Assembly (NCBI RefSeq): GCF_022458985.1
Contig: NC_061774.1
Location: forward strand, 19,686,697-19,750,696
Length of the DNA: 64,000 nucleotides
Direction of reading: 5' to 3'
DNA from: Mugil cephalus
Lineage: Eukaryota; Chordata; Actinopteri; Mugiliformes; Mugilidae
The position numbers and the translations under genes were made by a program. Under the pieces are notes generated by a model. That model saw nothing but the letters and a program-made list of their open reading frames with translations. It was not told where the DNA came from and made no database searches. Every line of letters begins with the position of its first letter. The stretch's first letter is position 1. Shown in pieces: positions 1 through 16,429 of the stretch.

Positions 1-5555
<5,555 letters not shown>

Positions 5556-6840
5556 TGGAAGGAGAGTGTTAGAGAGGCGCAGAGAGAGTTGGTGGGAGTG
5601 AGCGAAGGAGGGAACAACTTTCAGCGGAAAGTTACTTTTGTATAAAACTACAGTTTCCCCCCCCCCCCCCTCTTGCTGCTTTAAATCTAGTGTTGAGTGA
5701 GTTTTAGTTACAGCGTTTAACGTCTAACCCCACCCTCCTCCTCGTTTGCTGTATTCCCCTGAACAGGTGTAGCTCTCTTGCTCAAGTATTCACTAGGCTA
5801 GGCTCGTACGGATAACCCGCTAACTTAAGATCTACTAAGTTTCCTTTTGTTTCGTCGGTTAGTGTTTTGTTGCTGTTGCTTCCTGCAGTCTAATCTTATT
5901 GATGTTACTGTGTCACCGCATCCAGTCACGTCTAAACGACAGTTGTTAGTCATTCTACTGAATATTCTAGTGATACTGAGAAGTCATCCATATCAGACTT
6001 GTCTTGTGTCAGCCTGAAGTCACCACTCTTTACAGGGTTTGTAGAGCAGCTTAAATGGGATATACTATATGTTATAGTGATATATAGCACAAGTCAGCAT
6101 GGAAATGTCTGCTACAGGTACAGTGCACATGTAACATGCTTGTCGTTGACTGTTGAGGGCGCTAACAGATTTCTACAAGCCGTCTCAGACACCACTTTTT
6201 GTAGATATTTTCCCCCGGGAGAGCGGCCTCCGTTTCTGTCCCGCTGTGTGATGATTTCGTGTAACTGGTGGTAAACAGTCCAGCAACCCTATATGACCAG
6301 TTTATGTGTTTGTGTGGAAACCTCGTTTGTGACTCTGAACTTGAAGGAGGGAAATAAGCTAAAGGGAATTTTTTCACCAAATTTGACTTGAAAGCACTTG
6401 ATTGTCAGGAGTTTATGAATTTTCGTCTGACAACATGAGTTTAGCTTTAGATAGACAGCTGGGTTAACGTTACTGTGAGTTTAGAAGAAAACTATGTACC
6501 TTGATTTGTCACTTTGATTTGTTCACTCAAAACAGCTGTCCTTGATTTTTAAGTCCCTTCTGATAAAAGTTTAAAATTTGTACAAAAAAAAATTGGCCTT
6601 GTGCCCCAAATTTTTTTTCATTTTCAGTGGTTTCCCACTTGATGCCTGTACAGAAAGACAATCAACAGGAAGTACGCTTGTAAAAAAAAAAAAAAAAGAA
6701 AGAAAAAAGAAAAAAAAGAGTTTCTGTCTCAGCTTTTTAACCGAATACTTGCAGATTAGAAAGAAAAACATTGTTATGTGCAACTACTGAACCGAACTTC
6801 ACTTTGTCGTTGAATAAAGTTGCATTTCTTTACCTACTGA
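5556..6840 (+). other. itm2a: 3'UTR of itm2a with polyadenylation signal
   Basis: There is no reading frame of interest after the itm2a stop. The first strong AATAAA downstream is at 6813-6818, so a 3'UTR of about 1.28 kb is inferred. It holds a C-run near 5656-5670 and a purine (A/G) tract near 6680-6720. Confidence 0.65.
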
Positions 6841-7079
6841 ATATTTTGGTCACTTGGTTGTTCTTACATCTCCGGTAAAAGCAGAGCACCACAAAGGTAA
6901 TACCGACCCCTCTAGCTTCCCCTGTGAGTCATTAGCTTGTGGTGAAAATGAACATAAATAGTGAAAGACCGAGGGGGCGTTAGAGGTTTTCCTTTGTGCT
7001 GTGTTTCCTGATACAAGATGGCCAGACACGGGTCAATCTTCAGCAGTAAAATGCAAATTTAGAAAGAAAAAAAAAACGT

Positions 7080-7085
7080 TTTATT
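7080..7085 (-). promoter_or_regulatory. gpr174: Polyadenylation signal of gpr174
   Basis: TTTATT on the plus strand is AATAAA on the minus strand, about 85 bases after the gpr174 stop codon. It places the gpr174 transcript end within roughly 250 bases of the itm2a transcript end. Confidence 0.6.
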
Positions 7086-7169
7086 GAATAATAAATAAGA
7101 AAAATACAATTTTAAACTGTCCGAGGTTTGTCTGGATTTTGTAGTTGAGAGTAAAGTTTGATAATTCGT

Positions 7170-10100
7170 CTATTCATCTTCTAAGTCCGCTCCTCCGCTC
7201 ATGCAGGACAGACGCCTGCTGAAAGCCATGCTGTCCGGTATCTCCGGCTTGCTCAGTCGCCTCCAGAATTCATCAGTTGTGAAATAGTACATGAGGGGAT
7301 CCAGGCTGCAGTTCAGGCTGGCCAGGCAGAGCGTGACTGGGTGACACTGCAGAATAATTTTCCTGAAGTCACAGTTTTTCAGTACATTGGCTTTAACCAT
7401 AAAGTCCAGAGGCATAGTAATGTGGTATGGTACAAAACACAATAAGAAAACAGCAGCACAGCTTAGTACCATCCTTAGTGCCCTCCGCTTCTCCCCTCTG
7501 TCAGCAATAGCCCCCCTTGTCGCCTCCCGGAGGCTCCCGGCAGTCATGCACGCACTGGCCATCACCAAGACGAGAGGGATGATGAAGCCGAACAGCTCCG
7601 CTAAGATGAGGAGGGCCCAGGCTGCCGGGGGACTCAGAGCCGTCATAGGCAGCTCTGAGAAACAGTTACTTCGACGTTCAGGTTCAGGTTCAGGTTCAGT
7701 GGGGTTCCTCAGCAGAGGGAATGGCAGGCAACAGAGACAGACCAAAAACCAGCCGATCCCACATATGAACAGGTCTCCTTTCCGCCTGGGTGAGTTGCAC
7801 GTCAGCGGACGCACAATGAGTTCACAGCGACGCACGGTGACACACACCAGGAAGTAGATGGAGGCGTACATGTTGACATACTTCAGATAGAAGCAGATCA
7901 TGCAGAAAAAGTGACCAAACGGCCACGTGTCGTTCAGGTAATAGTAGATCCTCAGGGGCAGAGAGAGAACCTGAGAAGAGTCAAGGTTGTTAGGATGGTC
8001 GTAGGAGATTCAAACAGTAACAACAAAACACTTATTCTTAAAGTTATTTCGTCATAAAAATATTAAACAAACCAGTGATCTTAACATCTGCTAAGTCTGT
8101 CCTCCTGTTATGTGGTAGATGGTCACTTTAAAGCCTAATTTTAGCTAAAGATGGAATGCACTTCTGCTTCTGCTACTTCTGTGTTATGTGTATTAGCTTG
8201 TTGTGAAATATGTGTGTGTATTTATATACATATAACTAAGAATGCTTTCAAAAATATAAATAATGATTGTTACCACAAAAACACTGCGAAGTGAGTGAAC
8301 AAAAGAAAAATCTAAATTACATCAATATTTGGTGTTACTATCCTTTGCCTTCAAAGCAGCATAAATTCTTATAGGTACACTTGCACAAAGTCAGGGATTT
8401 TGTAGGATCGTAGATGCAGTGATCAGCCAAGGAGACTTAGTGCAGCAGATGAAAAATACATCAAGCTTATTTCCCTTCGAAATCGGAATTTATCCAGCCG
8501 AGCCATCAGCTCAGAACTGGTTGAAACCAGTGGGACCCGGTCTTCTGTCTTGACACGTCCGGACAGAAGTGGTCTTAATGGAAGAGCTGCAGCCAAAAAT
8601 CCATCCCACTGACTTGTAAACAAGGCCAAGAGATTCAACTATGCATGAAAACATAGGAACTGGGGTCAGAAAAGTGGCTGCAGGTGCTCTACACAGATGG
8701 CTCCGAATTTTAAATATTTGGCTGCAGCAGAACGAAGTTTGTTCACAGAAGGGCTGGAGAGCAGTGCAATTTTCTGCAAGTGACGTTGGGGATTTGGTCA
8801 GGATTAATGCCGTCCTCAATGCTGAGGAAAAACAGGCACATACTTATCCACCATGCAATACCATCAGGGAGACGTATGATTGGCTGCAAATTTATTCTCA
8901 GGCATGACAAAAAACCCAATTATACGGCTAAGGTCATTAAGAACTATCTTTAGTGTAAAGGAGAGCAAGAAGTCCTGGAAGTGATGAATCTAAACTATTA
9001 ACACTTCCATTTTTGAAAGCATTCTTAGTTGACAGCATTTTTCCACATGTGCCTAGAAATTTTGCGTTCTAGTGTATATATTACATATTGGTCACTACAT
9101 TTTGTGGGTGAACTGTCCTCTGCATCACTAACAATAATTTATTTGGCTAAAAACTCCCTTTTGACTTCCAAGTTGATAGTAAGTCAGTCAATAGTTCATA
9201 GCATACTAGAATACCGTTCATAGGAAACAAAGCTATCAGGAATGACTGACAATATATTACACAATTATATTTTAGATGCGTTCATGAAGTCCTTGATTGT
9301 ATATGTTATAGCAGTGATTAAGCGGCAGCTAAGTCTATTATGTGCAATATATCAGAATTAGCTTCTGTGGTGCTATTCAGTGGCGCACAACTAGCGGTGT
9401 GTTATAAAACTAGCCATGACTGTCATCGTGGATTATTGCGCTAAAAAGGGGAGCAACCATAGCAATGAAAGTAGAGTAGCCAACGGCGACTAGGAGAATT
9501 GTGAATGTAAAACAAGAGTTATGGATGTAACTCAGGTTCTATGAATTGACCACAATTAACCTCCTGAGACCCGAGCTTTTGTTTGCTATGCATTTTTAAT
9601 TTCTCCAAGATATTAGGGATATTTTGGATCTTTGAACAGGAAGTCATTTTTTGGGAAATAATAACAAATAAAGTCCTGATGTCCTCAAACGAGTACTTGC
9701 TAATTAGTGACATTGTGGCTTGCTACTACTGATTTTTTTTTGTATTTGTTTAATCTTCATGCCACAATGCTTCTATAATTGCTCTCGCTAACACTATCGC
9801 TAAGCATTTCTCCTTCCAAGTTCATTTGGACGCACCAAACCGACATCAGCGTAGGTCGACTGTGTCGCGTCACATGCGACTGGACAACTGAAAAGTTGCA
9901 AAGACTACTGCTAACGGCCAGTTGGTACGTCAACCTGTACTTTCTTCAGAGGAAATAACTTCATACCATTAGTTGTGAGTGGTATGTACTCATGATTCAA
10001 AAGGGGAAATCAAAAGACCTACTATCATCTGGGAGGCCACGAAGATAGGAGGAGCTAAAATCAGAGCTAACCTGAATTAGGCTGATCCCTTAGTCACTTA

Positions 10101-10436
10101 GCTGAGTGATATCTGTCTCTACTTGTATGTGTTGTGCCAATTGAAAAGCTGGTTTAAGCCGTCTGACGAGTGGATATGAAAAAAAAATCTAACACTACTG
10201 ATAAATTGTTAGTGGGAGTGAGACGGATAAAAGATTTTTACCTGAAGCAGGTCGGCCACCGCAAGGTTCATCATGAACACCACAGCCTTCTTGGTTTCCC
10301 TGATATAGATCCTGAACACCCAGATAGCCAGCACATTACACAGCAGGCCGGGTGCTAAGATCACACTGTACACTATTGCATACATCCGGTGTTGGTACTC
10401 CTTTATTTGGTCCTCATGTTCACAGCTATAGTTCAT
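7170..10436 (-). CDS. gpr174: GPR174-like lysophosphatidylserine receptor, two coding exons
   Basis: Exon 1 is 10436-10242 (65 codons) and exon 2 is 7970-7170, joined in phase 0 between ADLLQ and VLSLPLRIYYYL. The product has 331 residues; human GPR174 has 333. The start MNYSCEH gives an extracellular N-glycosylation site (NYS). TM1 holds GLLCNVLAIWVF, TM2 NLAVADLLQ, and TM3 YVNMYASIYFLV followed by CVTVRR, so the usual DRY is VRR. TM6 has the FVPYH motif and TM7 ends in DPLMYY. ETKKAVVFMMN and YVNMYASIYFLVC match GPR174 more closely than P2RY10. Human GPR174 signals through Gs/G13 and restrains T and B cells; that role is inferred here. Extracellular loop 2 carries a Pro-Glu repeat (see 7677-7699). 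A 2.27-kb intron with a Tc1 relic splits the gene. Confidence 0.93.
7677..7699 (-). repeat. gpr174: Hexamer repeat encoding Pro-Glu repeats in gpr174 loop 2
   Basis: Nearly four copies of TTCAGG lie inside the coding exon. On the minus strand they read as alternating Pro and Glu codons just before the loop-2 cysteine (RRSNC). The unit is in phase with codons, so copy-number change would not break the frame. Confidence 0.85.
8234..9066 (+). mobile_element. Tc1-like transposon relic, internally deleted, in the gpr174 intron
   Basis: AACTAAGAATGCTTTCAAAAAT at 8234-8255 is the exact reverse complement of 9009-9030, giving 22-bp inverted repeats. Between them are broken pieces of a Tc1/mariner (DD34E) transposase on the plus strand: an SLRNRNLSSRAISSEL-type stretch (about 8475-8525), RRAGERY-like remains (near 8750), and VIKNYLQ-like remains (about 8930-8955). 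The segment that should hold the N-terminal DNA-binding domain is missing, as is part of the middle and the end of the catalytic domain. Outer terminal sequence has diverged. The element is dead. Confidence 0.85.
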
Positions 10437-11844
10437 CTTAAGCCAAGGGACGTCCGTGTCAACTGTCAGGACGAACAGTTTCGCGAACTTGTGGGAAAGT
10501 TTTGTATTAGGAACACTGCTGGTAGTCTGGTGACGTGTTGGTTTGAGGATCCATGCTGTCTATTGTGGCAAGGGGGAATTCATGCTGTGACCTGCTCATC
10601 TGCAGACAGAGGAATAATGTCTTTTGGTGAAGTTTGCTTCCAGCTCTGGTAAACTGTCACTGGTTCCGGCTTCTGTCAAGGATGTAGTATTCTGCTGGAA
10701 GAGAAAAAAGGGAGTTAGTTCAACCGCATTTCATTGGGACCAATGCATCAAGGAAGAAGAACGAACTATGTCCATTTAAATGCTAGATGCATTGTCACCT
10801 ACTAGTGAGAAGTCCTCTATCTGCCTGGACTTCCTCCCATGGTCTAACGGCATGTTGTTCAAATGAAGAGGAAACTCTAATTTGATCTTGCGACAGATAT
10901 GTGGTTGTCTGTTTGGTTCTTAATGATGTTGCTCAGACCAACTAGCCAGCTCCGCGTGCCTCTTCTGCAACAGGATTACATTTATGTACCTGTTTTGCAT
11001 GTTGCACGGAGAGCCATCGAGTTCTGAGAAACTCCATCAAACAGATATCGCATTGTGCAGTACTTGCTCACACATACACATGCAAACACACACACCTGAG
11101 AGCCATGACCTCGGGCTTTTTACACCAGCTGCTAAAACCATACTCGGTGTAATAAATGTGCGCGATCGAAACCTTTTGCAGAGACCTTTACAGTAAATGT
11201 GCAGCCACTTCACTTTCCCACGTAATGTACAGCATCTCCAGCTTCAGGGGAGCAGCGTGAAATGTCTCAGCATGAAAAAATCAGTGAAACCTGAGCGGTT
11301 TACAAGTCACATCACCACAAACCTGCCTTCAGTTCGCTTAGAGAGGAGGAACTGCTCATCTGGTGTGTGTGTGTTTTTTTTTTTCTTCTTCTAACTACGT
11401 ATGTCACTTTTTTTTTTTGTCTTGACGCATAAAGACGAATAAAATGTCAGTAAATTATAAAAACTTGGACTCTGATTTCTAGATGGAAACAAACAGTAAT
11501 ATGTGGAACTGAAATTCTAGCTGGTGGGTGTGACTCCCACCTGTACACATTAGGGTTTTTATCAACAGTGTGAGCTACGGATATTCACCATTCATCCAGT
11601 TTGGTCAGTTTTACCATGGGAATTTACTGGGAGCAAACAGATCCTTGCTAATGATGGAACATAGTTTCACAGATAAGATTTTTAGATTTCATTGATTATA
11701 CAATTTAAACTGGAAAGTCAGGCTTACTGCTCATGACCCACTGCTTCTTGGGGGCTTTTCGACATCCCACAGTGCTATTTTATCCTCAGCAGTGGAGATT
11801 GTACATGAGCCAATGTTGCCTTTATTACTGTAACAGTTAACTAT
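10437..11844. other. Region upstream of gpr174, no gene seen
   Basis: This is the 5' side of gpr174. On the minus strand a polypyrimidine-CAG at about 10695-10712 could be the acceptor of a 5'UTR exon, but no upstream exon can be fixed. T-rich runs lie near 11375-11420. No reading frame has recognisable content. Confidence 0.4.
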
Positions 11845-12520
11845 AGGGGGTATTCACGTGACGTCACAGCCAGCGAAGTTCCCATGGTTACGGCCACCGA
11901 ATGGCAAAAAGTGGCCGTTTAACATGGAGATTAGCAGCATTAATTTGAATAACAGCTTTAATAGCATATTAAAATTAAGTTGTTGTGCGATTGACTGTAC
12001 AGTTCTGAGAAACAGTCAGAGATATAATCATACAGATATCTCCGACAGCTTATCTCCGAAAGCCAAAGAAAAGAGAAGTAAATGGGTCGCTGCATTACGA
12101 AGAAACAACTGGAATCCAGGCACCGAAACCTGGCGCTGTGGTTCACAGTTTGTGTAAGGTAATATTAACTTATGCTGTATTTTCACTTCTTAAGTTACAT
12201 TCTGGTGGGCTGTCAGATAAGTTTTGTCGATGTTGTTGTTTTGGCGTATTTACGGCCGACAGTAACTATTTCAGATCCAACAACAATAATCCGGTCGGTC
12301 GCTACAGTATTAATTTTTTATGGCTAATGTTGCTTCTCAGTAAAGCTCTTAGCGTTAGCATCTTTTATTCAACCGCATTATTATTCAAACCCACTTTTCC
12401 AAATCGATACTGGCTTCGTATAGATCATTGTCGAGTTCATTTGTCCTTAACTTGGTTTGATAATCCACATTTTTCCCGGTCTCGCTGTGTTTCCCGACAC
12501 ATTTCACCATGTTTTTGCCT
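11845..12520 (+). mobile_element. Fossil THAP-domain DNA transposon, copy 1
   Basis: A frame at 11858-12157 encodes a degenerate THAP zinc finger: CCAIDC near the start of the finger, then KWVAALRRNNW, then WRCGSQF. In THAP domains the last ligand is a His (C..HF); here that position reads Gln, so the C2CH site is broken, and a stop follows at once. A second copy lies at 46420-47170 and aligns over some 600 bases, including the non-coding part after the finger. THAP domains in transposons belong to P-element- and Kolobok-type elements. A TTAA a few bases before the left edge (about 11837) fits Kolobok but is weak evidence. Confidence 0.7.
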
Positions 12521-12719
12521 CTCAGGGGTGCGTGGGCCGGGCGTGGGCTCCGGGCGGCCTTCTGAGGATGTATTCATAGCCTCATCACTTTCTTTAGTTT
12601 TTTCTTTTAATATAAGGAAAGAATGCCCACACTAAAGATGAACTGCTCTCTTAGTGACAATTATTTATGTGTTTAACTACAGTAGCAGCTCAGGAGGAGG
12701 AGCAGTCGTCCAATAACTG

Positions 12720-12990
12720 TCCTTAGGTTGTCCTTTGTGTCCTTGGCCAACACACTTAACCCACCTTGCTCCTAGTGTGTACCCCACTGGTGTATGATTG
12801 CTAGTGAGTTTTGTTTAGTGGTGGTTGGCAGTCACATGACTGTGACTACTGAGGCAGTTTACTTCCACCAGGTTATGACTGTGTCATAACCTGGTGTCAT
12901 AACCATTGAATAATGTATTCAACTGTAAGTGCTTTGAGCATTTAATGTAAAAGCGTTATATACAACCAATACATTATTCGTTTTATTATT
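12720..12990 (+). repeat. Short interspersed repeat-like segment with a perfect hairpin
   Basis: The stretch from the CACACTTAACCC motif to the AGTGCTTTGAGC and GCGTTATATACAA motifs resembles the 3' part of a common fish interspersed repeat (typically ending in an AAAGCGCTATATAAAT-like tail). At 12867-12895 two 13-base arms (ACCAGGTTATGAC and its exact complement) flank a 3-base loop. No gene is present. Confidence 0.4.
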
Positions 12991-13503
12991 ATTATCACTT
13001 AACTCCTCACCTCTCATGGCGGAACTAGCAGTCAGATCATTTACTAATTAACAAATATCTTACAGTGTAAAAAACACTGAACCACTTTGTTTCAGCAGCA
13101 AGATGAATGTCAAAATAAAAGCAGTTGTTGTGCAGAGTGATATAATGAGCCGCGTGTGTGTCAGTTTAACAGTTTAGCTTCTACACGCCATGAGTTAATA
13201 AATTTGTCAGCCCCTGGGTTTCCATCCAAGGGTTGGCTTCCTCCAAAATGTCACGAGATAAATTTGAGGGGGCACAAGATGATTAATGGTGTAAAAAAAA
13301 CAAACGTGAGGGGAAACCACCAGCTTCACTAGAGGGAGTTATTTTAAGGGCTTAGGAGGCACAAGAGCTGCAGTATTTTTTTGTTCTTTTTATTTGATTA
13401 GATTTTTTTTATTTTTAAAATGGGACAGTTCTTATTAATCAATGTTTACACGTAATACGGGAAGACTATTGCCTATGGCTAATTTCCATCTTCAGTCCCA
13501 TTG

Positions 13504-13558
13504 GCAATATGTCCGGAACAAGTTTGCTAAACAATGTGTTGTTTAGCAAACATATTGC
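13504..13558. repeat. Inverted repeat, 13-bp inner and 7-bp outer arms
   Basis: GTTTGCTAAACAA at 13522-13534 pairs perfectly with 13539-13551 across a 4-base loop. Outside it, GCAATAT at 13504-13510 pairs with 13552-13558, leaving an 11-base one-sided bulge. It could be the rest of a small foldback element. No coding sequence is nearby. Confidence 0.6.
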
Positions 13559-14154
13559 GAAAGCAAAAGTAACTGCCTCTGCAGAATTCATGTCAAATAA
13601 AATGGAAAGATTCAAGTGAAGTACATCAGCGTCGTACTGAACAACGGTTTCACATCACAGACACTAACTGTTAGTGGAATTTTGGACGTGAAGGGGGGTT
13701 TTTGTTGAGCTTGTGTGTAGTTGCCTCATATCTCTGAAGTGCCCTTTATCCTCCTCAGCACCCGCAAACATCCCCCAGAAGACTTTGAGTACCAGAATTT
13801 CCTTTTAGCCTCACCGACCTCTGACCTACATCTCGATGTTTTTAATGTGATTCTTCTCATTGCTCTCACTTTTGCACATAATATTTGCTTCTTTTATAGC
13901 CATCTCTATGGTCCCTAAGGACTTGCTGATGATGACCAATCAGTGATTCTCATTTCCTCCTTGTGGCTTGATGACAGCTGCACTGTGTATGTACTGGTGT
14001 ATTCTGTATGTACAGCAATGACTGAGCCTGTCTCAGAAACATGTCTATATGTACTTGGATCTGGTTGAGATTTGGAAATCTTTTCATGTCTTTCGCCCCT
14101 TGGCTATATCAGTGACCCTTTAGCATGTACTTTAAAATCCTCAAAGAAGACAGT

Positions 14155-14370
14155 GGTCCACTGTTTGTTTTTTGAAAACTAAAAGCAAAAGGGCAATCAC
14201 AGTTAGGCCCCCTCAGAATGATCTGCCCAAGGAAATGAGTCAGCTGACTCTGTGATCTCTTTCAAATCTCACCTTAACTACTTTTATTTTTAAGCTAAAA
14301 TCTGACCTCTGACTTGTCTCTTTTATCGTTTGACGTGTTTTAATTATCAGCCTGTTTTTTTTAAAGCACA
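14155..14370 (+). mobile_element. LINE (L2-like) 3' fragment
   Basis: GGCCCCCTCAGAATGATCTGCCCAAGG, split here as GGCCCCCTCAGAATGATC then TGCCCAAGG, followed by GACTCTGTGATCTCTTTCAA and CTTAACTACTTTTATTTTTA, matches the end of the reverse-transcriptase ORF and 3'UTR of L2-type fish LINEs as I know them. It is a 5'-truncated, decayed copy. Confidence 0.5.
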
Positions 14371-15835
14371 TTTTGGCTAATCACTTGGTAATGTTGGTTT
14401 AAAAAGACAAAAAGTAGTTCAGATAGGGTTACATAATCAGCCCTCTTACCTTAAAAAACGTTGGTTTTAATCCTCAGATCTCACCAGGGGAAACACATCA
14501 TCTCGTCTGCCGTGATGAATCTCTCTGTGGGCTGACGGTACGCTACAGCTTTTCCATTCAGACGTGACACCTGGCCTCATGTTTGAACACCCAATACGCT
14601 GGCTACGAGCACCGGGGGGTCCCTCAAACCATGTGTGAGCTGTTCCAACGCACAAAAACATGCCATGAGCCCGATAAAGTCCATGTAGACTTAAAGAAAC
14701 ACACAGACATCCTGACACTGGCCTACACACGCACACAGAGCCTCAACATAACAGACATTCCTCACACTGGAGAAACATATGAGATCTCCCCCCTGAGAGG
14801 CATGACTCCACACTTAAGGCATCCAGCTGTTACAAAAATCACACACAAAAGCTCACTCTTATTAACTTTGATGGTTACTTCTTACCTCTTGTCTTCAAAG
14901 CCGTCGCTGCCTCGGCATCAAAAAGCAGAAGGGTGAAGCATCAGCCAACACACTTTCTTTCTCCCTCCTCTCCCCCCTCCAGCAGTTCTTCGGTCCCGCC
15001 TCTCTTGCTCTCCACTATCACTGGCTCCCTCTAACACTTTTTTCTTCTCTGCTGTTATTTCCTGTTTTGGTATTGCAACGTCCCACCCCCCCTCCTCGGC
15101 ACCCGCTCATGCCTCATATATATCTGATGCCTTTAAACCTCAATGTCTGTCCCTTCGCTGTACTGAGGATTTCAATGCACACGGGGCTTCCTGTGAACAC
15201 AGGGGTGTGGTTTACAAGAATTTTTCACACCATGACTTCTGCTATTGTGCTCACGGCCACTTTTTTTTTTCCCCACATGCTCAATAGGTGTCCATCGTAT
15301 GTGGCCTTTTGATGACATAATAACAAAATAGAGATGACAATTATTTTAAGCGACACAGCTGCTTTTGGCTTCAGACATGCTCCACTGCGATATTTTCAGG
15401 AACTGAAAATAAAAGCAGAAATTTGTATGCTTAGCTGCAAAGATAAGAAGTGTGAAAACTTTGGGCGAATGAATGAGACACTAGGAAGTTTTGTTAAGGT
15501 GGGCTGAGTTTATTGGCTCAGGGGGCGGCGGGTGCAGTTGCACAGTTGGGTTTCACATGCATAAAGAGGAGGTGGAAAGGCTGGGGTGGGGGGGGTTGAA
15601 TTACAGTGTCAAAACCGACCTCAGAGCCTGGCAGTTACTGGTTTTCAGAAGTTGCAACTGCTGCCAACTGTCTTCACCACTTTGCATCGGGGGGAGGAAG
15701 TACAGCACAAAGCGAGGTGGCACCTGTTTTCCTCTGCAGCGCAAGTTAACGTCAACTCAAATAAACCACAGGTACACGTGAACAAAACAAAACCAACCAG
15801 AAACACAGACAAACAGAGCATAGCTTTTATTTACA
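14371..15835. other. Intergenic, no gene seen
   Basis: This sequence lies between gpr174 and p2ry10 and has several frames of 80-117 codons without family features or splice context. It holds pyrimidine-rich stretches (14950-15060) and a G-rich run near 15585. I see nothing else. Confidence 0.4.
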
Positions 15836-15990
15836 GCAGAGGTCTTCAATGGGGGGGGTCCGCAACTCCCAGGGGTTCTATGGAGGTACTGCAGGGGGCC
15901 GCAAAATTATTAAATTATTAATTAACTAATTGCATTTTTATATATTTTTAAAATTTTCCCCACAAATTTAAATTTCTTTAAATACACATT
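15836..15990 (+). mobile_element. Possible hAT-type element end
   Basis: CAGCAGAGGTCTTCAATGGG and the following GGGGTCCGCAAC and GGGGGCCGCAAAATTA motifs resemble the left end of common fish hAT non-autonomous elements (CAG-GGTCTTCAA ends). I could not find a matching right end, so it may be truncated. Confidence 0.4.
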
Positions 15991-16429
15991 AACACCAATC
16001 CAACATGTGTTGGTAAAGGGATAAATGGAGGCAGACGATGTTATCTTTACGTTTATGTCAGTTATGTTTATCTTAATATTTTAATCTGAAATTGTAATGA
16101 GGTGGTAGGTGGCGGATCCCCTAGGGAAGACCAGAGCATGAACGAGCATTCACATGCAGTTTTATCATTTAGCTTATTTAAAGTTGTCACATTTCATTGA
16201 GATTCAAGAGGAACGCGACTTCCAGCTTTAGGCAACTTATTATGATATTGTGTGCGCATATTGTGTGCGCAAAACAACTCTTCACTTTGAGGTCAATTCC
16301 TTTTGGCTCAGAGTATATTTAAACAGCAGTAACATGAACTAATGCTTGGACCTTATCAGTCGATTTTCAAGTTTAACGTAGTCCATCATCTCTATTTGTT
16401 TGTTCAATTACGGAGACAGCTTTGCCCTC

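Noticed and set aside
11858-12157. 99-codon frame with a THAP-like finger, taken at first for a host gene
   Set aside because: The final zinc ligand is lost, a stop follows at once, and the sequence recurs at 46.4 kb with flanking non-coding DNA, so it is a transposon fossil.
12138-12635. 165-codon frame on the plus strand
   Set aside because: It lies over the non-coding remainder of the THAP element and has no family features or codon bias.
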